Below the pieces are notes generated by a model, which was not told the origin of the DNA, did not search any database, and worked only from the letters and a program-made list of their open reading frames with translations. Positions 1-11,636 of a DNA stretch of 64,000 nucleotides are shown here, piece by piece. Each line of letters starts with the position of its first letter. Position 1 is the first letter of the stretch. The position numbers were made by a program, and so were the translations under genes. The stretch is from positions 86,958 to 150,957 of the forward strand of contig JFHB01000063.1 in NCBI GenBank assembly GCA_000729835.1, in the 5' to 3' direction. This stretch comes from Atkinsonella hypoxylon. Taxonomy: Eukaryota; Ascomycota; Sordariomycetes; Hypocreales; Clavicipitaceae.

Positions 1-198
1 ACGGCTGCTGCGCCAACTCCAAAGCCGAAAACACCGACGAAGCTGCCCAAAATGGGATTATTCAGCACTATGGATAAAGAAAACCGTCGCCCATCACTGA
101 AGAAAGCGAAAATTGGGGAGAAGGCGTTGTTGAAAGGGAAAATGGTTACGAGAGATATTCTAAACGAAATGACCAACGGCGCATATATACATGTTTAG
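1..198 (+). CDS. 3' end of an unidentified protein-coding gene (5' partial)
   Basis: Frame 1 is open from the first base to a TAG at 196-198 and gives the last 65 residues of a protein. The tail is rich in Lys, Pro and Thr and very basic. It contains a KEN tripeptide (about residue 26 of the visible part), which in cell-cycle proteins can be an APC/C degron, and ends in a hydrophobic His-Val. I do not recognise the family. The reading is supported by the uninterrupted frame up to the window edge and by biased charged composition, not by homology. The downstream sequence becomes AT-rich, as expected for a 3' UTR. It could be the last exon of a longer gene or a single-exon gene. Confidence 0.6.
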   Translation, partial: TAAAPTPKPKTPTKLPKMGLFSTMDKENRRPSLKKAKIGEKALLKGKMVTRDILNEMTNGAYIHV

Positions 199-1525
199 GA
201 CATGCGCTTTTCTTTTTATTTACATGGTTCAGGCATATGGATACAAGAGAGCATACTGGATTAGCGTATATACATATTGGGTATAGCAGATAAAGATTGA
301 ATACTGATTTACGCTATTACTCTTGCACATGTAGTTATCGTATTCGTCATCAAACCTGCATGTGAAAATGGGTCAGGGACGTCTCATATGGATATGTAGT
401 CAAACAATCAGTTCACCCTGGTCACCCATAAAATTCTTTGTGTGCACTTTTACTTTTTCTGGCCCGGCAACAAACCTCGTAGGCTTTCGTAGTAAGAGAA
501 GCTATAGATGTCGCTCCGTACTTTACATACTCAAGCACATCTGCTGAAAGCACCCCGTTTAGAGATCTGTTCTCCCACTTCTGCTGTTTTGCGTTTTGAT
601 AAGCAGTTTTTTCCGGGCAGCTGCTGCGCTTAGCATATGGAACTAGACAGACATTCAGGACATAAAGCTTGCCTCTAGCCTCCCTCTAGCCTCCCCTTCT
701 TTGAAAATAATGGGACGGGAACTTACGGGTTTCTCCGAGGCTGAAGCGCGTCGGTGAGCATTTATAGACTGTCTAATACGATGGCTTATGGCGTCACGGT
801 GAGAGCTCATCTTGTTTCGATAAGCAAGTCGGATGGAGATACTCCCTGTTGGGTTTATCCCATTCCGCCTTCATGATGTCAGTTGATAGTACGTCGCTCT
901 CATTATCTTTACTATTTCCCATGCCTCATACACATTTCTCTTCCTATTCGGGAATAGCTACAGTTCTGATAACACACTGTTGGATTTTTCGTCACATCCG
1001 GTGTCTCCGGTATCCGAAAGCTTCTTGCCAGCTTTTGCAAATCATAGCGTCACAGGCAACCAAAATTCCGATAAATCGCATCGCAGGTTTGACCTTTGAT
1101 CCAGGCTTTGACAAACCCTCCTTACTCCCCTTTGGAGCAGTACCCGGATGCCTTCGACCTTTCTCCCCAAGACCTTGTCAGTGACTTTATGAGGAACGGC
1201 TTGCGGCGACATTTGGCTTCTAAACTCGCCAGATTTGATAATCAGGCAGATGATGCACTTGCATGGCTAATCGCAGTGACGTCGAAAAGCCGATCCGGCC
1301 AAATGCCCAACGAGGGTGTGTGCATATCATATCATTCATATCTTCACGTGATCCTACGATAACGGGGGCGCCCTCCGACGAACTAGTTACGGCTCCTCAT
1401 CTAGTTAACCTACGTCTTCCAAATCCCAGCCATTGAGGCACATCAGTTCCGTCCGCACCCACGAAAGGAAAGAAAAAAAAATAAAAATAAAAATAAAACC
1501 AGCAATATCGGAATCCTGCTCGATT
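199..1525. other. intergenic region with one weak coding candidate
   Basis: This stretch holds the 3' flank of the partial first gene and the promoter of the NDUFB11 gene. A run of A-rich sequence (about 1465-1500) lies just before the NDUFB11 start. The only protein-like stretch is the open frame at about 1105-1362, listed separately. I see no RNA gene or mobile element. Confidence 0.6.
1105..1362 (+). CDS. possible exon of an unknown protein
   Basis: An open frame on the plus strand starts after an AG at 1103-1104 and runs to a stop at 1360-1362. Its product has balanced, protein-like composition: an acidic-aromatic start followed by an amphipathic segment rich in Arg, Leu and Ala. There is no ATG in this frame. 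A stop lies just upstream (1090-1092), so translation would need an upstream spliced exon. One possible 5' piece is the ATG at 834 followed by a weak GTCAGT donor at 879. I do not recognise a family. It may be a small lineage-specific gene, a decayed gene, or chance. Confidence 0.2.
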   Translation, partial: ALTNPPYSPLEQYPDAFDLSPQDLVSDFMRNGLRRHLASKLARFDNQADDALAWLIAVTSKSRSGQMPNEGVCISYHSYLHVILR

Positions 1526-2099
1526 ATGACCATTATTCGACATACCGTCGCTCCGCTGCGTGCAGTGCGATGCGCCCGCCAACCGCTCGCCACGCGATCC
1601 TTCTCCGTGTCCACCCGACGACAAGGCGGGGGCCACGGAAACGAGTCACAGTTTGATCCTCCCACCGGTTGGCTCTGGGGCATCAAGCCTGGCGAGAAAC
1701 CCGAGCCTGAAGGCTGGGAATGGCCCATGTATCTCTTTTGCGGCAGTCTGGTCGCTGCTGGTGTTGCGCTGGCGTTTAAGCCTGACACTTCGTAAGTGAG
1801 CCCGTTGTATTGTATCTCGATCTTGGCCGGCGGATGGGATTTCTGCGTCGGTGGCGAGGCCCATCTTGGTATTTATTTTTTTTATTTTTTTTTATTTTTT
1901 ATTTTTTTTTGCGCCAGCTGAGCATCCCTGGTCTTGGAGTTGGCGATGCGCGGAAGATGAACGGTTGGTTGGTTTTCAGTTTGAGATTCAGCTTTGCTAA
2001 TGGTGTTGCAGCGTATCGACGTGGGCCCTCGAGGAAGCCCGGCGGCGGTTAGAAGCTGAGGGTATACTGCCGGACCCTGTTAAGGAGAAGAAGGACTGA
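1526..2099 (+). CDS. NDUFB11: NADH:ubiquinone oxidoreductase ESSS subunit (complex I, NDUFB11 type)
   Basis: Accessory subunit of the membrane arm of mitochondrial complex I. Exons are 1526-1791 and 2012-2099, with a 220-nt GTAAGT...GCAG intron; the product is 117 residues, normal for fungal ESSS. Residues 1-36 are Arg/Ser/Ala-rich with no acidic residue and look like a mitochondrial targeting peptide. Next comes a Trp-Gly/Pro-rich segment (about 45-65) typical of the family, one membrane helix (about 67-84), and a C-terminal tail (WALEEARRRLEAEG, after the splice) that is the family hallmark. The start is the first ATG in frame; the frame upstream of it has no other ATG. The intron contains a long T-rich tract (about 1873-1911). 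It is convergent with the BAT1 gene downstream. Identification is firm. Confidence 0.93.
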
Positions 2100-2487
2100 G
2101 CACGTTGCAAAGGTGGGATTACGATATAGATGGGAGGATAGATTGCAGCAGAGGTAGAGGCTCACACTACGGCGCCGAGCGTCAACATGTATATGCTGGG
2201 GCTTTCCCCCCCTTGTTTTGGGCAAGATAAACTTCTTCAATGATGCGGCAAATTAGGCATTTTTCCAGAAAACTCTCGCTTGGTTTTGGGCATACTGGGT
2301 GAAGTCGTGATTCACCCTTGCTAGACACAATGTGGAACAGTGTATGGGGAATTTCGTTCATTGTTTCCTCTTTGAGAAAGATGCAGCAAATTTGAGAAGA
2401 CAGCCACAAAATCATGCTATCCAACAGGCTCTTGTCACTTTCGCACCTGGGCGCCTTTATTTCAATTTCTAACCTCGCTAATGCAAT
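2100..2487. other. convergent 3' flanks of NDUFB11 and BAT1
   Basis: About 390 bases between two convergent stop codons. It must hold both 3' UTRs. I see no further gene in it. Confidence 0.6.
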
Positions 2488-3819
2488 TCAATCAACGCGG
2501 ACGCTCCACTCATGTTCCTCTTCGCCATACTGAATGGCTTCTATCCATGCCTTAATGCGCAAGGCCGTCTCGCCAGACTCCTCGGTCTCCTTCAGGCCAC
2601 AGTCGACGTGCTTGCCCTTCCATGCAATCGTCCTGACGGGACTCACAATGGCGGCGGTGCCAGCGCCAAACGCCTCAAGTAGGCGGCCATCCTGCGACGC
2701 TTCGTAAAGCTCCTTCATGGTGTACTTGCGTTCAGTAACCTTCCATCCCTCAGGAACCAGACGCTCGCGAGCCAAGGCCAAGACAGAGTCTCTCGTGACA
2801 CCTTCCAGGATAGTACCGTCCAGCGGAGCGGTGAGCAACTCCTTCTCGCCAGTTTGCTTATCCTTGATGACCACGAACATGTTCATGGTGCCTACCTCGG
2901 TGACGTACTCTTCTTCGCCGAAAAGCCAGAGATTCTGCTGGTATCCACGACTGGCAGCTTGGAGCTGAGGCACGATGCACGGTGCATAGTTGGCGCCCAG
3001 CTTCTTGTCTCCAACGCCGCCGGGCCAAGCTCGCACGGCATAGTCGGTGGCCTCGAGCGAGACGGCCTTGAAGCCAGTGGGGTAGTAAGGGCCGACGGGA
3101 GAGGCAATGACATAGAGCAGCGCGGAACCAGGAGGACCTACGCCCAGGGTCTTTTGGGTGCCAATCATAGTGGGCCGGAGGTAGAGTGAGTATCCGCGCT
3201 GGTTGGGGATGAAGCGTGCGTCAAGGTTGACGAACTTGTTGATGAGCTTGATGAAGCTGGTGGGCTCAAAGGTGGGCAGCGCAATGCGAGCGGCAGATTT
3301 GTTCAAGCGAGCCATGTTCTTGTCTGGACGGAAGAGACGGACCTGGCCCACTCTGTCCTTGTATGCCTTCATGCCCTCGAAACATTCAAAGGCGTAGTGG
3401 AATACGCAGGTGGCGGGGTCCAGTGAGAGGTTCTGATAGGGAGTGATTTTGGGGTCGAGCCAGCCCTCTTCTTGGGACCATTCAACTGCAAGCATGTGGT
3501 CTGTACGAGGATATTCGTGTTTTCAGCGCCCATCCTTTTCAGCATGGCGAATACAGGCCGGGGGGGGGGGGGGGAAGAAGAAATAGGGAAGCATACCAGT
3601 GAACTCCCGACCAAAGACCAACGACTCAGGCTCGCTCAGTTCCTTGGGATTGCTCGTCCTAGTAATGGTAAGCCTGTTTGGGTCCAGGGCCTTCTGCTTA
3701 GATTTGGAAGACGCTTCGGCCTTTATGCTGAAGCATCGAAGAGTGCGAGCAGCTTGGAGCGTCCATGAGGGCCTGGCAGCGGCCAAGACGGCACTCCGCG
3801 CAAGACGTGCCGAACGCAT
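2488..3819 (-). CDS. BAT1: branched-chain amino acid aminotransferase, mitochondrial
   Basis: Transfers the amino group between Val, Leu or Ile and 2-oxoglutarate using pyridoxal phosphate (class IV aminotransferase). Exons on the minus strand are 3819-3597 and 3500-2488, giving 411 residues. Residues 1 to about 35 are rich in Arg, Ala, Ser and Leu and look like a mitochondrial presequence, so this is the mitochondrial isoform. The splice joins FT to DHMLAVEW, the conserved BCAT start of fold. The PLP-binding Lys lies in KLGANYAP (about residue 220), and EVGTMNMF further on is the conserved Glu-containing cofactor loop. The 96-nt intron carries a 15-base C tract on the sense strand (plus-strand G15 at 3560-3574). 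It shares a 624-bp divergent promoter with the SCY1 gene. Confidence 0.95.
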
Positions 3820-4443
3820 CCTGGAAGTTGATTATAAGCGGGCAACCAAACTTCAGGGCGACTCGTGGAGGGGTTTGTGCCAAGCAAGCGGATGTCAATT
3901 GAGGTTTGCTGCCGAAGGTCGGGCTGGGACTCGAATGAATTCCGGAGTAGTTAGCGGCGGGGTGGGTTGGGGTTAGGCGGCGTAGTTGCCATGTCCATTC
4001 CATGTACCTACCGGGTAAGCAGGCTGAATTGGGGCCGGCAGTTTCCATCTAGTTGAAGGTCGAGCAGGGAACGCCCGCGGCAATCTGGCCAACTAGGCTC
4101 CAGTGTTTCATGCGGGCGTTGATAACTAGAGCCGCGGGGTGGGCACCTCGAAGCTAGGGGCATCAGCTCCGTGCCTTTTCCTACAGCCACATCTTGGCAC
4201 GTTTCTCGGTTTCGCAAGACATCAACTACGACCTTGTCGCACCATCGCATCCTGCGACAACCAGCTACAACCCCTTTCTCTAGCAAGGCGTCCCCGATCC
4301 GGTCTGGGTTTTTGCCCGCCCAAGAGGCCTCCCTCAGTCGCGCAAGCCCGTCGCCACACCAACTAAATCAGCGTCAACGAAATCGGCTCGACGACATGCT
4401 ATCACAAGGTGCACCATCGTACCGCCCATAATCCATCGCATAA
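3820..4443. promoter_or_regulatory. divergent promoter region of BAT1 and SCY1
   Basis: This 624-bp region separates the BAT1 start (leftward) from the SCY1 start (rightward) and must hold both promoters and 5' UTRs. No single control site stands out by eye, and no separate gene is visible. Confidence 0.5.
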
Positions 4444-6886
4444 ATGTTTTCCTCGGCGCTCAAGTCCATCTCTGCCACCAACGTCACAGCCAATTACTCC
4501 GTTTCGCCCAATCCCACATCGACCGCGGGCCCATGGAAGATTTACGATGCGAAGAAGAAGTCCACGGGCAAGGCCTACAGTGTCTTTGTCTTTGACCGCA
4601 GAGCACTGGAGTCGTACGGCAACTCGCTCGGGCGCTCTGGTGCTTCGGGGTTCAAGCGCAGTGTGGAAGAGGTGGTGGAGCGCTTGAAGAAGGAAGCCTC
4701 CAGCCTGGCAAAGCTTCGACATCCCTCGATCCTGGAATTGGTCGAGCCGGTGGAGGAAACACGAGGGGGGGGACTGCAATTCGTGACGGAAGCTGTTTCG
4801 GCGTCACTGTCGAGCTTGCTGCAGGACAAGGACGATCAGGAACGATTTGGCGGGCGATCAAGCCGATTTGTCACAGAGGACGCGGATGGTGTGCGACGGA
4901 GGCGCGAGCTCGAGCTTGACGAACTGGAGATTCAAAAGGGTCTTCTGCAAGTGAGCAAGGCTTTGGAATTCCTGCACGAGAACGCTGGCCTCGTTCACGG
5001 GAATCTGACCCCTGACGCTGTGCTCATCAATGCCAAGGCAAGTATCGTCACGGACGTGCACACCTAAAAACCTACGAACGAGAAAAGGGCTAACTGCATG
5101 GGCAGTCTGACTGGAAGATAAGCGGTCTGGCATTCTGTTCGCCGGCTGATGGCTCAACCAAGCCTACATCGATTCAAGGCATCAGCCTAGGCGAGGTACT
5201 GAACATGGATCCTCGGCTCCCCAAGTCTGTCCAGTTGAATCTCGACTACACCTCTCCTGACTTCGTGATGGACAACAACTTGACCGCGGCCGCTGACATG
5301 TTCTCTCTCGGCTTGCTATCGATCGCACTATACAACTCGCCGCACAAGTCACCACTCGAATGCCACGGCAGCTTGTCATCGTACAAGCGGCTATTCTCTT
5401 CGTCATCCACCGTGCCATCTTCATCCAACGGATTTCTGTCATCTCGGCCTCTGCCCAAAGACCTGTCAAATCACGTCTTGCCAAGACTGATCACCAGAAG
5501 ACCAGCTCAGCGGATGAATGCCCGTGAATTTCAAGAAAGCGAGTTCTTTGACAATGTCCTGGTGTCGACCATCCGCTTCCTGGACTCATTTCCCGCCAAG
5601 TCGCCCAAGGAGAAGTCCCAATTCATGCGGGGACTGAACAAGGTGCTGCCTTCGTTCCCCAAGTCCGTCATGGAGAAGAAGATTCTACCCGCCTTGTTGG
5701 AGGAGCTCAAGGACAGAGACTTGCTGTCTTTGATTCTCCAGAATGTGTTCAAAATCGTTGAAATACTGCCATCGGCTCGCAGAGTCTTTGGCGACAGAAT
5801 CCGCCCCGCATTAAAAGAGATATTCGTGCTGAATACGAAGCAGAGCCAGGAAAAAGATCCTGCCAGGGACGCAGGATTGATGGTCTTTCTGGAAAATCTT
5901 TCTCTAGCCGCGGACAATTCTTCCGGGAAAGAGTTTAAAGATGGTGAGTGTCTATCTAAGGGGTGTTTTTCTTTTTCTTTTTCTTTTTTTTTTTCAGGTT
6001 TTACCAAAGAATTGTCGCCTGTCATGTCGGTATTTTGTGCTGAGTCTCGGCCTCCGCAGACATTTTACCCGTCATCATAGCGGCCATCGAGTGTCCGACC
6101 CATTCCATCGTGGACGCCGCGCTCCGAACCTTGCCGTCTGTCCTCCCTGTGCTAGACTTTAGCACCATCAAGAGTGAGCTCTTCCCCACCGTAGCCACCG
6201 TCTTCAGCAGGACCAACAGTCTGGCCATCAAAGTCCGCGGTCTGCAGGCCTTCGTGATCCTCTGCGGCGGGTCCACGGACGCAGCCACGGACGACGGCCT
6301 CAACGGGCTCGTCGAGAACAAGAAGAAGACGTCCTCGTCGAGCGCCCTGGACAAATACACCATGCAAGAGAAGATTGTGCCCCTCATCAAGGCCATCAAG
6401 ACGAAAGAGCCGGCCGTCATGTTGGCTGCGCTCAATGTCCTCCGCATTGTGGGCGAAGTCGCGGATGCCGACTTTGTAGCCATGGACATCCTGCCCGTCC
6501 TATGGAGCATGAGCCTAGGCCCCCTTCTCGACCTGAGGCAGTTCCAGACCTTCATGGAGCTCATCAGGGAGCTCTCGCGGAGGGTGGAGGACGAACAGAC
6601 CAAGAAGCTTCAGGAGCTGTCTGGGACGGCCAAGGCAGGCACTGCCGGTCCGAACGAGGACTTCCTTGCCTTTGGCGGCGTCACGGGCACAGCCTTTGAC
6701 AGCAGCAATGGCGCGGGCGGCACAGAGGATGACTTTGAAGCACTTGTCAAAGGAAGGGCCGGTGGCATCGCGGCATCATCGAGCTCTAACAACAACGGCA
6801 TGGTCAGCTGGGATGACGCCCCGTCCGCGCCCAGCGCCCCCCGACCGCCCTCCTTCTCGTGGTCCACGCAAACGCCCACCAGCCCT

Positions 6887-6918
<32 letters not shown>

Positions 6919-7486
6919 ACAGCCGACCACGGGCTATCAGCCCAGCTACAGGACTGTGACTCCCGACCTAGCTCGCTTCAGCCCCCTCGCGCCCTCATCA
7001 ACACAGTACAGCCAGCCCCTGCAGCCCACGCCCTCCACACCAGCATCCTCCCTCCAGACAGCGTCCCAGCAGCCCTCGTCAATCAATTGGTCTTCCTCCG
7101 CAGCCACGACATCCAACCCCTGGGCGTCATCTTCTTCGCCAATCTACTCGAGCTTCTCCAGTCACGCACCCGCCGCTCCCTTCTCCTCCCTCAGCGGCAT
7201 GAACAGCTCCATGTCCGGCATGTCCCTCGGTGGTCAAAGCCGACCTACACACGAAGCCACGAATTCATCGCGGAGCCCATCCTTTTCGCTGCCCCCTCCT
7301 CCAGGAAGCGCGTCTTCCCACAACACCAGCTCTTCCATTAAGCCTCCCGTGCAGTCCCAGACGAGCTGGTCTGCGCCTGGAACAAGTCAGAAGCCAACGG
7401 GCCAGCAAGTCGGCAGCAATGCGAATACCCAAGGCACGACAGGCCAGCAAAAGTCAGGATTGGATCGGTATGAAAGTTTGATATAG
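4444..7486 (+). CDS. SCY1: SCY1/SCYL2-type pseudokinase with HEAT-like repeats
   Basis: Clathrin-associated, catalytically degenerate protein kinase family thought to act in Golgi-endosome traffic. Exons 4444-5037, 5106-5943 and 6060-7486 give 952 residues. The N-terminal kinase-like domain (about 30-330) has HGNLTPDAVLIN in place of the usual HRD catalytic loop and no DFG motif, so it should be inactive. Residues about 350-700 are helical repeats. The C-terminal 250 residues are Ser/Thr/Gln/Pro-rich and include an 11-Thr run encoded by an ACG microsatellite (about 6887-6919). Intron 1 (5038-5105) is GC-AG: GCAAGT donor and CTAAC branch site. Only this choice keeps the frame. Intron 2 (5944-6059) contains an earlier pyrimidine-rich acceptor at 5997 that would truncate the protein. 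The start is the first ATG, with the conserved MFSSALKSI opening. Confidence 0.92.
6887..6919 (+). repeat. coding (ACG)n microsatellite, poly-threonine
   Basis: About eleven consecutive ACG codons encode Thr inside the disordered tail of the SCY1 protein. Such tracts expand and contract in units of one residue without breaking the frame, so length variation between strains is expected. Confidence 0.85.
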
Positions 7487-7975
7487 AAAGCATGTTTAAG
7501 GCGTAGACCACAATGGGTAGCGCAGCTTGACAAACGAATACATCACACTTGAATTTCGTAAAGTCACCTGAAGTCTAATTTGACGTGACGCCAAGATCAT
7601 GATGGGAAACACAATTGGGTTTTCATGAGCGACTGCAGATTATATACTTTGCCCAGCTTGTGTCTGCCACGGCACATTCATTTATTTTTCCATCTAGTGA
7701 CTCCATGACAATCTCATCTGGACATTACATTGGGGAAAGCAAAGATTGAGGAATAAGGGTTGTGAATCCAGCTGTGAACCAAACAGTCTAGTCTGAAGCG
7801 CTAAGGTGCAAACAAGAATATCTCATGACGAATTAAGTGGATGACAAATGGGTTTCATTCTATGGATTAAGAAACCGCGGTTAGGTTTGGTGGGTCAGAT
7901 TTTCTTTCGTAATTTTTTTTTTTTGTGAAGCGAGTGAGGGGGTTTTGGATTTTTTTGTCTTCATTGTTCCCACGT
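7487..7975. other. convergent 3' flanks of SCY1 and SIR2
   Basis: About 490 bases between the two stops. AT-rich, with a T9 run near 7913-7922. It should contain both 3' UTRs; no extra gene is seen. Confidence 0.6.
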
Positions 7976-9635
7976 CTATCTGGTAGATCCTGCTCTGAGT
8001 TTGGAGGTGGACATGGCAGCGTCGCCATTGGCATTGGCCGTGGAAGTCTTCGAGGGTGCCAGCTCGAAGACATGTCTGCTCGTGTATCCTGGCTCAGTGC
8101 TCACGCGGATTTCCTGGTCGACAGGCACCATCTCATGGGAGAATGGCCAGTTGAGTCGGCGGCAAAGCTCCGTGACAACTGTGTCACAATCGCCGAGGAG
8201 GTCGATGTCGAAGTTGGTGTGGCTGACCGTCTGGCGGGAGATGTAGATCTGAGGCACTTGAGGGGGCAGCCAGCTGACTATTTCGGAAACGGGGGTGACT
8301 TTAAGGGAGGTGCCGATGACGATGACGAAGTCGACCTTATCACGGTCGTGCTCGGTGAGGCGCCGGGAGAATTCGTCGGGAAGGGCCTCGCCAAAAAAGG
8401 TGATGTCGGGCTTCATGACGCCCGCCTGGGGAATGTCATACTCGGAGTCGTTGTCATCGGAACTGTCGCCGGCGGACCATCGCCGACGACGCTTGGAGTC
8501 CGCGCCGGCCGAGCGCTTTCTCTTGGATCCACTGCCACTGCTGGCACGAAGTGACTGAGTGCATCGCGGACATTTGGGAATGTTGCCTGCTCTGATGTCC
8601 GGGAAGATGGTCTCACCGTCAATCTGGAAGCCACACTGCACGCAGCTGGCAGTGCCGAAGGAGCCGTGGCACTGGATCAGCTTGCTCTTGGGCAGACCCG
8701 CCTTGATCTCGAGATTATCGATGTTTTGAGAATAATTGGTGAGCAGCTTGCCACGCTGGTGTAGCATAGCAATGAACTTGTGCGTCGGGGTGTAGCGGTC
8801 CGTGGCAGGAATGATGTCCTTGGCGACCGAGTAGAAGATGGTGGGATCTTGCTTAAAGATGTCAATATCGAACACCTCCTGCGGGTCGCTGAGTCCGAGA
8901 TGTTCCAGCTTAGAATACAAGCCCGTGCCTTTGGAGCGAAAGTCGGGGATACCGAGAGAGGTGGAGATGCCAGCACCGGTAATGACTATGATGTTGTTGG
9001 ATCTGGCGATCAGACGCACTGCGTCGTCCACGGTGTTGTACGCGCTAAGCTTGATGCGCTTAGAGAGCTCTCTGGAGATGGCGAGCGACAGTAGGTCAAA
9101 GTAGGCTTCGTCAGGCCGGCCATCGAGGAAAGCAGGGGGTTTGATTCCAAAGGCTGTGAGAAGCTTCTTGGCCGTGTAACGACCACTATCCACGGTGCGC
9201 TGGCAGAACACAGCAGGACCCTGTTCCCGTAGCTCCCGACGAAGTCTACTGGCTTCTTCCGGAGTACACGCGTCTGATGCTGTGTATTGATGGGAAAACA
9301 TATTAGCGAACACTATTCAAGAAAATTCTAACTAGTTTCACGTCGTCCCAGAAGGAGGCGGAAAATTGAACATGAAGCCCCTTGCAAGACTTACAGTCGT
9401 CTGAATCATGATATTCCTTGCTCAACTCGTCAAAAACGTCTTCGAAAAGAGAATCCGTCTCCCATGAATCGCGTACCTCGGCCACTCTATCTTCCAGTTC
9501 TGCCAATGACACATTGACAGCAGCAGCTTTGATGTCATCGATGCTGGCTTTGTCTGGCAACGTCTCAAGCGCGTCAGCCTTTGTCTTTCGCCGCGTAAGA
9601 CTAACCCCCTTTTTTGCAACACGCTTCATTGTCAT
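7976..9635 (-). CDS. SIR2: NAD-dependent histone deacetylase, Sir2/Hst1 type
   Basis: Sirtuin that removes acetyl groups from histone lysines using NAD, for silencing and repression. Exons are 9635-9395 and 9279-7976, giving 514 residues. The DUF592-like segment that precedes the catalytic core in yeast Sir2/Hst1 lies at about 90-130. Core motifs: GAGIS...GIPDFRS (about 182-196), QNID (about 265), catalytic His in QCHGSFG (about 285), and a zinc module with CVQC (293, 296) and CPRC (317, 320). The zinc module carries an inserted basic KRKR/KRRRR stretch, a likely nuclear signal. The splice restores SSDACTPEEA. The frame runs open upstream of 9635 to a stop but with no other ATG; the ATG at 9629 is an alternative start. 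A 5' non-coding exon is possible given the repeat-rich upstream DNA. Confidence 0.93.
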
Positions 9636-10901
9636 GTCGACAAGTTGTTTGAGGGAGTCAAATTGTGGCACAGATGGTCGGCAGTATTCTTCTGTTGACC
9701 ACCGGCAGAAACCTCACGTCCCATAAAAAAAGTACAGACCGGATTGCACAAGAAATGGTAAACCAAGAGGGGGGGGGGGAATAAAAGTGGAAACGCTGAG
9801 TTGTTTCCTGATGATGTTAACGACGATGGGCGTGCGTGCATAGAGCACAGTGCCGGTAGAAACCAGACAGTTTCGTGAAGAAAAGGCACCAAGGGAGGCA
9901 AACTGACAAGCCAGGAGTGTAAGACAGTAGATATCAAGAAGAGTGAATCGAGATGGTTACGGCCAAGAAAGGGTGGGCACAAAAAAAGGCGGGAAACTGG
10001 CCTTATCCAAGACAAAAGTCAAGCTGGGGCAGAGGCTAAACTCTAATGAAGAGGAGTTTAGTTTGGGAATCGGCACTGGTGCCGAGGAGAAAGGAAGGAG
10101 AGGAGAGAGAAGATGGGAGGGAATTTAGGACACGGTGGCGGGCGAGGTAACGGAAAGGAGACGAATAAGACAAGATGAGCCAGACTGGACCAAAGTCAAT
10201 CAGACTCGCGCAGACTTGGCAGGGCCAGAGAGACACGCAGAACCGCAGCGTGGCTAATCGATTAATCGTCTTGGAGCAGCTGAGCGAGTTGTTGACAAGA
10301 TGGAAGAGACCGGTCCAGATTTATGAGTGCAACATGCACGGGTGCGCACACGCACACGCACAAGCCGAGGGAAGGAGGAGAAGAAAAGGTGGCGGGACAG
10401 GAATGTACGATTGGTGGTTGAACTGGCCTGGCGTGGTGTTTCTTTCTGCTTTGTCTGGCCAAGTGCTCTTCCTACGTAGGCCAGGTGGAAATGAAGAGAA
10501 ACAAGGATAAAGGAGGAAAAGAAAAGAAAAGAAAAGAAAAGAAAAGAGAAACAGAGAGGGAGAGTGAGAGACTATCCAGAAAAGGCTGCAACCCGCACCG
10601 CGTGTGTGAGGCTCAGTGGTTGCGTGCTATGGACGAAAGCCGAAAGCAACAGGAACAAGAACGAGAAGAAAAGAAAGGAGAGGAGAGCAAAGGAAAAGGA
10701 CGCCCGAGTTGCGGCTAGCTAGCTAGTCTGGTCTCGAATGATTCAAGATGCGCGAGGGGCAGGTACTGACTGGGCTTTGGGATGGGGGAAGAAAGGGGAA
10801 GGAAAAAAAAAAAAAAAAAAAGAGAAGGGTGGTCACAAAGAGTTGTCTGAGCGAGAGCGAGTTATACTAGTAATGTCATGGTCATAGTAAATGGTAATAT
10901 T

Positions 10902-10936
10902 AATGGCAATGGCAATGGCAATGGCAATGGTAATGG
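10902..10936. repeat. (AATGGC)n hexanucleotide repeat
   Basis: Five near-perfect tandem AATGGC units followed by a diverged unit, in the intergenic DNA upstream of SIR2. The same hexamer is tandemly repeated near 57788. Confidence 0.85.
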
Positions 10937-11006
10937 ACGAGACTATTCCATGGTCATGCCAAGAGAGCTAGCAACCTCTCTACCTACCTACCTAGATAGG
11001 CATGGG

Positions 11007-11060
11007 GACGGATGGATCGATGGATGATGGATGATGGATGATGGACGATGGACGACGGGC
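11007..11060. repeat. GGATGATG-type microsatellite
   Basis: Alternating GGATG/GATGG units with point changes; a non-coding simple repeat. Confidence 0.8.
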
Positions 11061-11580
11061 GAAGGATGATGGATAGATGCACGGATTCACCGACGAGACA
11101 AGCGGTGCGCAATGCAATGGGTTATCTATATCCCAGGAAACAAACAAAACTACCGCACTCGTCATAAAGAAGAGGGGTTGACAGATCGGTCTAGGAAACA
11201 GCAAGTCCAGTCCAGGTGCCTGCCATAAACGGGGTGTGTGGTCTGATCCAACATGAGTGTACACTGTAGTTAGTGTGTACTTCAATGGCCAGGCTTGCCC
11301 GCTCAGAAGTCTTCAATCCCATCACTAATTTATTAATCAATCCCAATTGATACGCCTGCTGTTGGACGGACCAAATTCCCTCCAGTCAGGCAAATCCCGG
11401 AAAAAAAGCCCAAGGTGTCCAGCTTCTCCGGCATCATGCTCGGCCGCACCTTGGAAACGGACATGAAACCCAGCCGGGCTCATCATGACTCAGCGCCAGC
11501 TCAGTTAAACCACATTAACACCGGCGCCATGTGCAACGTGACGTACGATTGCAATGCACCACGTGACAACGGGAACCCAA

Positions 11581-11636
11581 GAAAAAAAAAAAAAAAAAAA
11601 AACCACCACGACCACCACGACCACCACGACCACCAC
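11581..11636. repeat. A20 homopolymer followed by (ACCACG)n repeat
   Basis: A run of about twenty A residues is followed by four ACCACG-type hexamer units. Non-coding simple repeat. Confidence 0.85.

Noticed and set aside
7925..8554. 209-codon frame on the plus strand
   Set aside because: Antisense to the SIR2 catalytic exon, which has intact sirtuin motifs.
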